Shown here: in pieces, positions 20,668 through 21,089 of the stretch
Numbering within the stretch: the stretch's first letter is position 1
Layout of the letters: the number at the start of each line of letters is the position of its first letter
From: Onthomonas sp964456525
Lineage (GTDB): Bacteria > Bacillota > Clostridia > Oscillospirales > Oscillospiraceae
DNA length: 21,089 bases
Assembly (NCBI GenBank): GCA_964456525.1
Contig: CAYWAP010000030.1
Location: 1 to 21,089, forward strand
Reading direction: 5' to 3'
The notes under the pieces: model-generated
Told to the model about the DNA's origin: nothing
What the model saw: the letters and a program-made list of their open reading frames with translations, nothing else
The model's database searches: none
Program-made: the position numbers and the translations under genes

Positions 20668-20834
20668 GTTTTAATCCCTTATGCAGGGTAAGGTAATGGC
20701 ATCACTACGGCCCTGGGTGTGGAGGTTGCTTGTTGCTTCAATCCCTTATACAGGGTAAGGTAGCGGCTGCTTATTTAGCTTCCTCTGCATTATAGGCCTA
20801 GGGCTTCAATCCCTTATACAGGGTAAGGTAGTGG
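20668..20834 (-). CRISPR. CRISPR mini-array: 3 repeats, 2 spacers
   Basis: A 32-nt repeat occurs at 20668-20699, 20735-20766 and 20803-20834, with unique spacers of 35 nt (20700-20734) and 36 nt (20767-20802). The shared core is ATCCCTTAT(A/G)CAGGGTAAGG. It can fold through CCTTA/TAAGG or CCCT/AGGG. The last two repeats differ at one base; the first differs at four or five. Read on the minus strand the repeat ends in ATTGAAGC, resembling the ATTGAAA(C/G) end that forms the crRNA 5' handle in many type I and III systems. The degenerate repeat is then at the trailer end (left) and the AT-rich leader with a consensus promoter is on the right. No repeat is seen one period further out on either side. 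No cas gene is within the window. Confidence 0.88.
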
Positions 20835-20855
20835 AATATTTTGTATTCTGTTTAA

Positions 20856-20884
20856 ATTATACGCCGAGTATCTTGTATTGTCAA
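20856..20884 (-). promoter_or_regulatory. CRISPR leader promoter
   Basis: Minus-strand TTGACA (20884-20879) and TATAAT (20861-20856) with a 17-bp spacer match the sigma-A consensus perfectly. The start would fall near 20849, about 15 nt before the first (leader-side) repeat. The segment 20835-20880 is AT-rich, as CRISPR leaders are. Confidence 0.82.
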
Positions 20885-20935
20885 GCCGGAAGGTAGCAAA
20901 TTCAGCGCCAAATTTTTCGTTAACTGTTAAAAATG

Positions 20936-20958
20936 AGCCGGTTTCTACCCGGTTTTTT
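20936..20958 (+). terminator. Short terminator-like hairpin
   Basis: AGCCGG (20936-20941) pairs with CCGGTT (20949-20954, one G-U) around a 7-nt loop, followed by TTTT. It is a modest stem. It may end a transcript reading rightward out of the CRISPR region, but no such gene is visible. Confidence 0.4.
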
Positions 20959-20963
20959 CGGAT

Positions 20964-21089
20964 ATGACTTCACGAAATACACCGGCTGCCGAAAAAATAC
21001 GTTCAGGGAACGCTCAGGAGTTGTTTGAACATTCGAAACGTGACCAATGGCGGGAATTTGTCGCCAGACAAAGTAATTTGACGCCGTCT
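20964..21089 (+). CDS. Unidentified open frame, truncated by the window end
   Basis: From the ATG at 20964 the frame is open for 42 codons to the last base. The sequence contains SGNAQELFEHSKRDQWREFV and continues with ARQSNLTPS at the edge. No ribosome site precedes this ATG and a terminator-like hairpin ends just before it, so the start, or the gene itself, is uncertain. The WxxFVxxQ spacing faintly recalls the N-terminus of IS66-type accessory proteins, which would fit the mobile setting, but I cannot assign it. Confidence 0.25.
   Translation, partial: MTSRNTPAAEKIRSGNAQELFEHSKRDQWREFVARQSNLTPS

Overview
This 21 kb window looks like the chromosome of a Gram-positive clostridial bacterium, most likely an Oscillospiraceae-type gut anaerobe (Flavonifractor/Pseudoflavonifractor-like). 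That reading is an inference from the GC-rich codons combined with strong AGGAGG-type ribosome sites, the class B PBP with PASTA domains, the 3D/G5/DUF348 wall protein, the Firmicutes-type LexA box, and DivIB/SEDS proteins of Firmicutes type. No 16S rRNA or other taxonomic marker is present.

Positions 1-11,830 (+ strand) hold a reduced division and cell wall (dcw) cluster: mraZ, rsmH, a long FtsL/DivIC-like protein, a PASTA-containing class B penicillin-binding protein, a degenerate MurE-like protein, mraY, an FtsW/SpoVE SEDS glycosyltransferase, murG, divIB/ftsQ and ftsZ. The mraZ leader has a 17-bp-spaced promoter followed by phased TGGAG repeats that look like a MraZ operator. A strong terminator-like hairpin separates ftsL from the PBP gene, and ftsZ has its own promoter and ends at two hairpins. 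MraY makes lipid I, MurG makes lipid II, the SEDS protein and PBP polymerise and crosslink it, and FtsL/DivIB/FtsZ organise the septum. The canonical ligase genes murC, murD, murE and murF are not in the cluster. The murE position is held by a 373-residue protein that lacks the N-terminal MurE domain and most catalytic motifs.

Positions 11,887-15,873 (- strand) hold dinB (SOS polymerase IV, with a near-perfect LexA box over its -35) followed by a zinc ABC importer, znuA-znuC-znuB, whose cistrons overlap by ATGA. No terminator is visible between dinB and znuA. Positions 15,944-18,833 (- strand) hold a 3D-domain cell wall protein and a MocR-type GntR/aminotransferase regulator, each with a strong sigma-A promoter and an intrinsic terminator. 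A + strand CYTH-domain protein (18,959-19,435) and tRNA-Ser(GGA) (19,513-19,603) follow.

Past the tRNA terminator (19,683 to the end) the window turns into accessory DNA: a C-terminal relic of an IS256-family transposase, two direct copies of an IS-end-like 11-mer, a bidirectional terminator, a frameshifted and internally deleted IS5-like transposase, and a three-repeat CRISPR mini-array. The array is transcribed leftward from a consensus TTGACA-17-TATAAT promoter in an AT-rich leader. No cas gene lies inside the window. The last 126 bases hold the start of an unidentified open frame.
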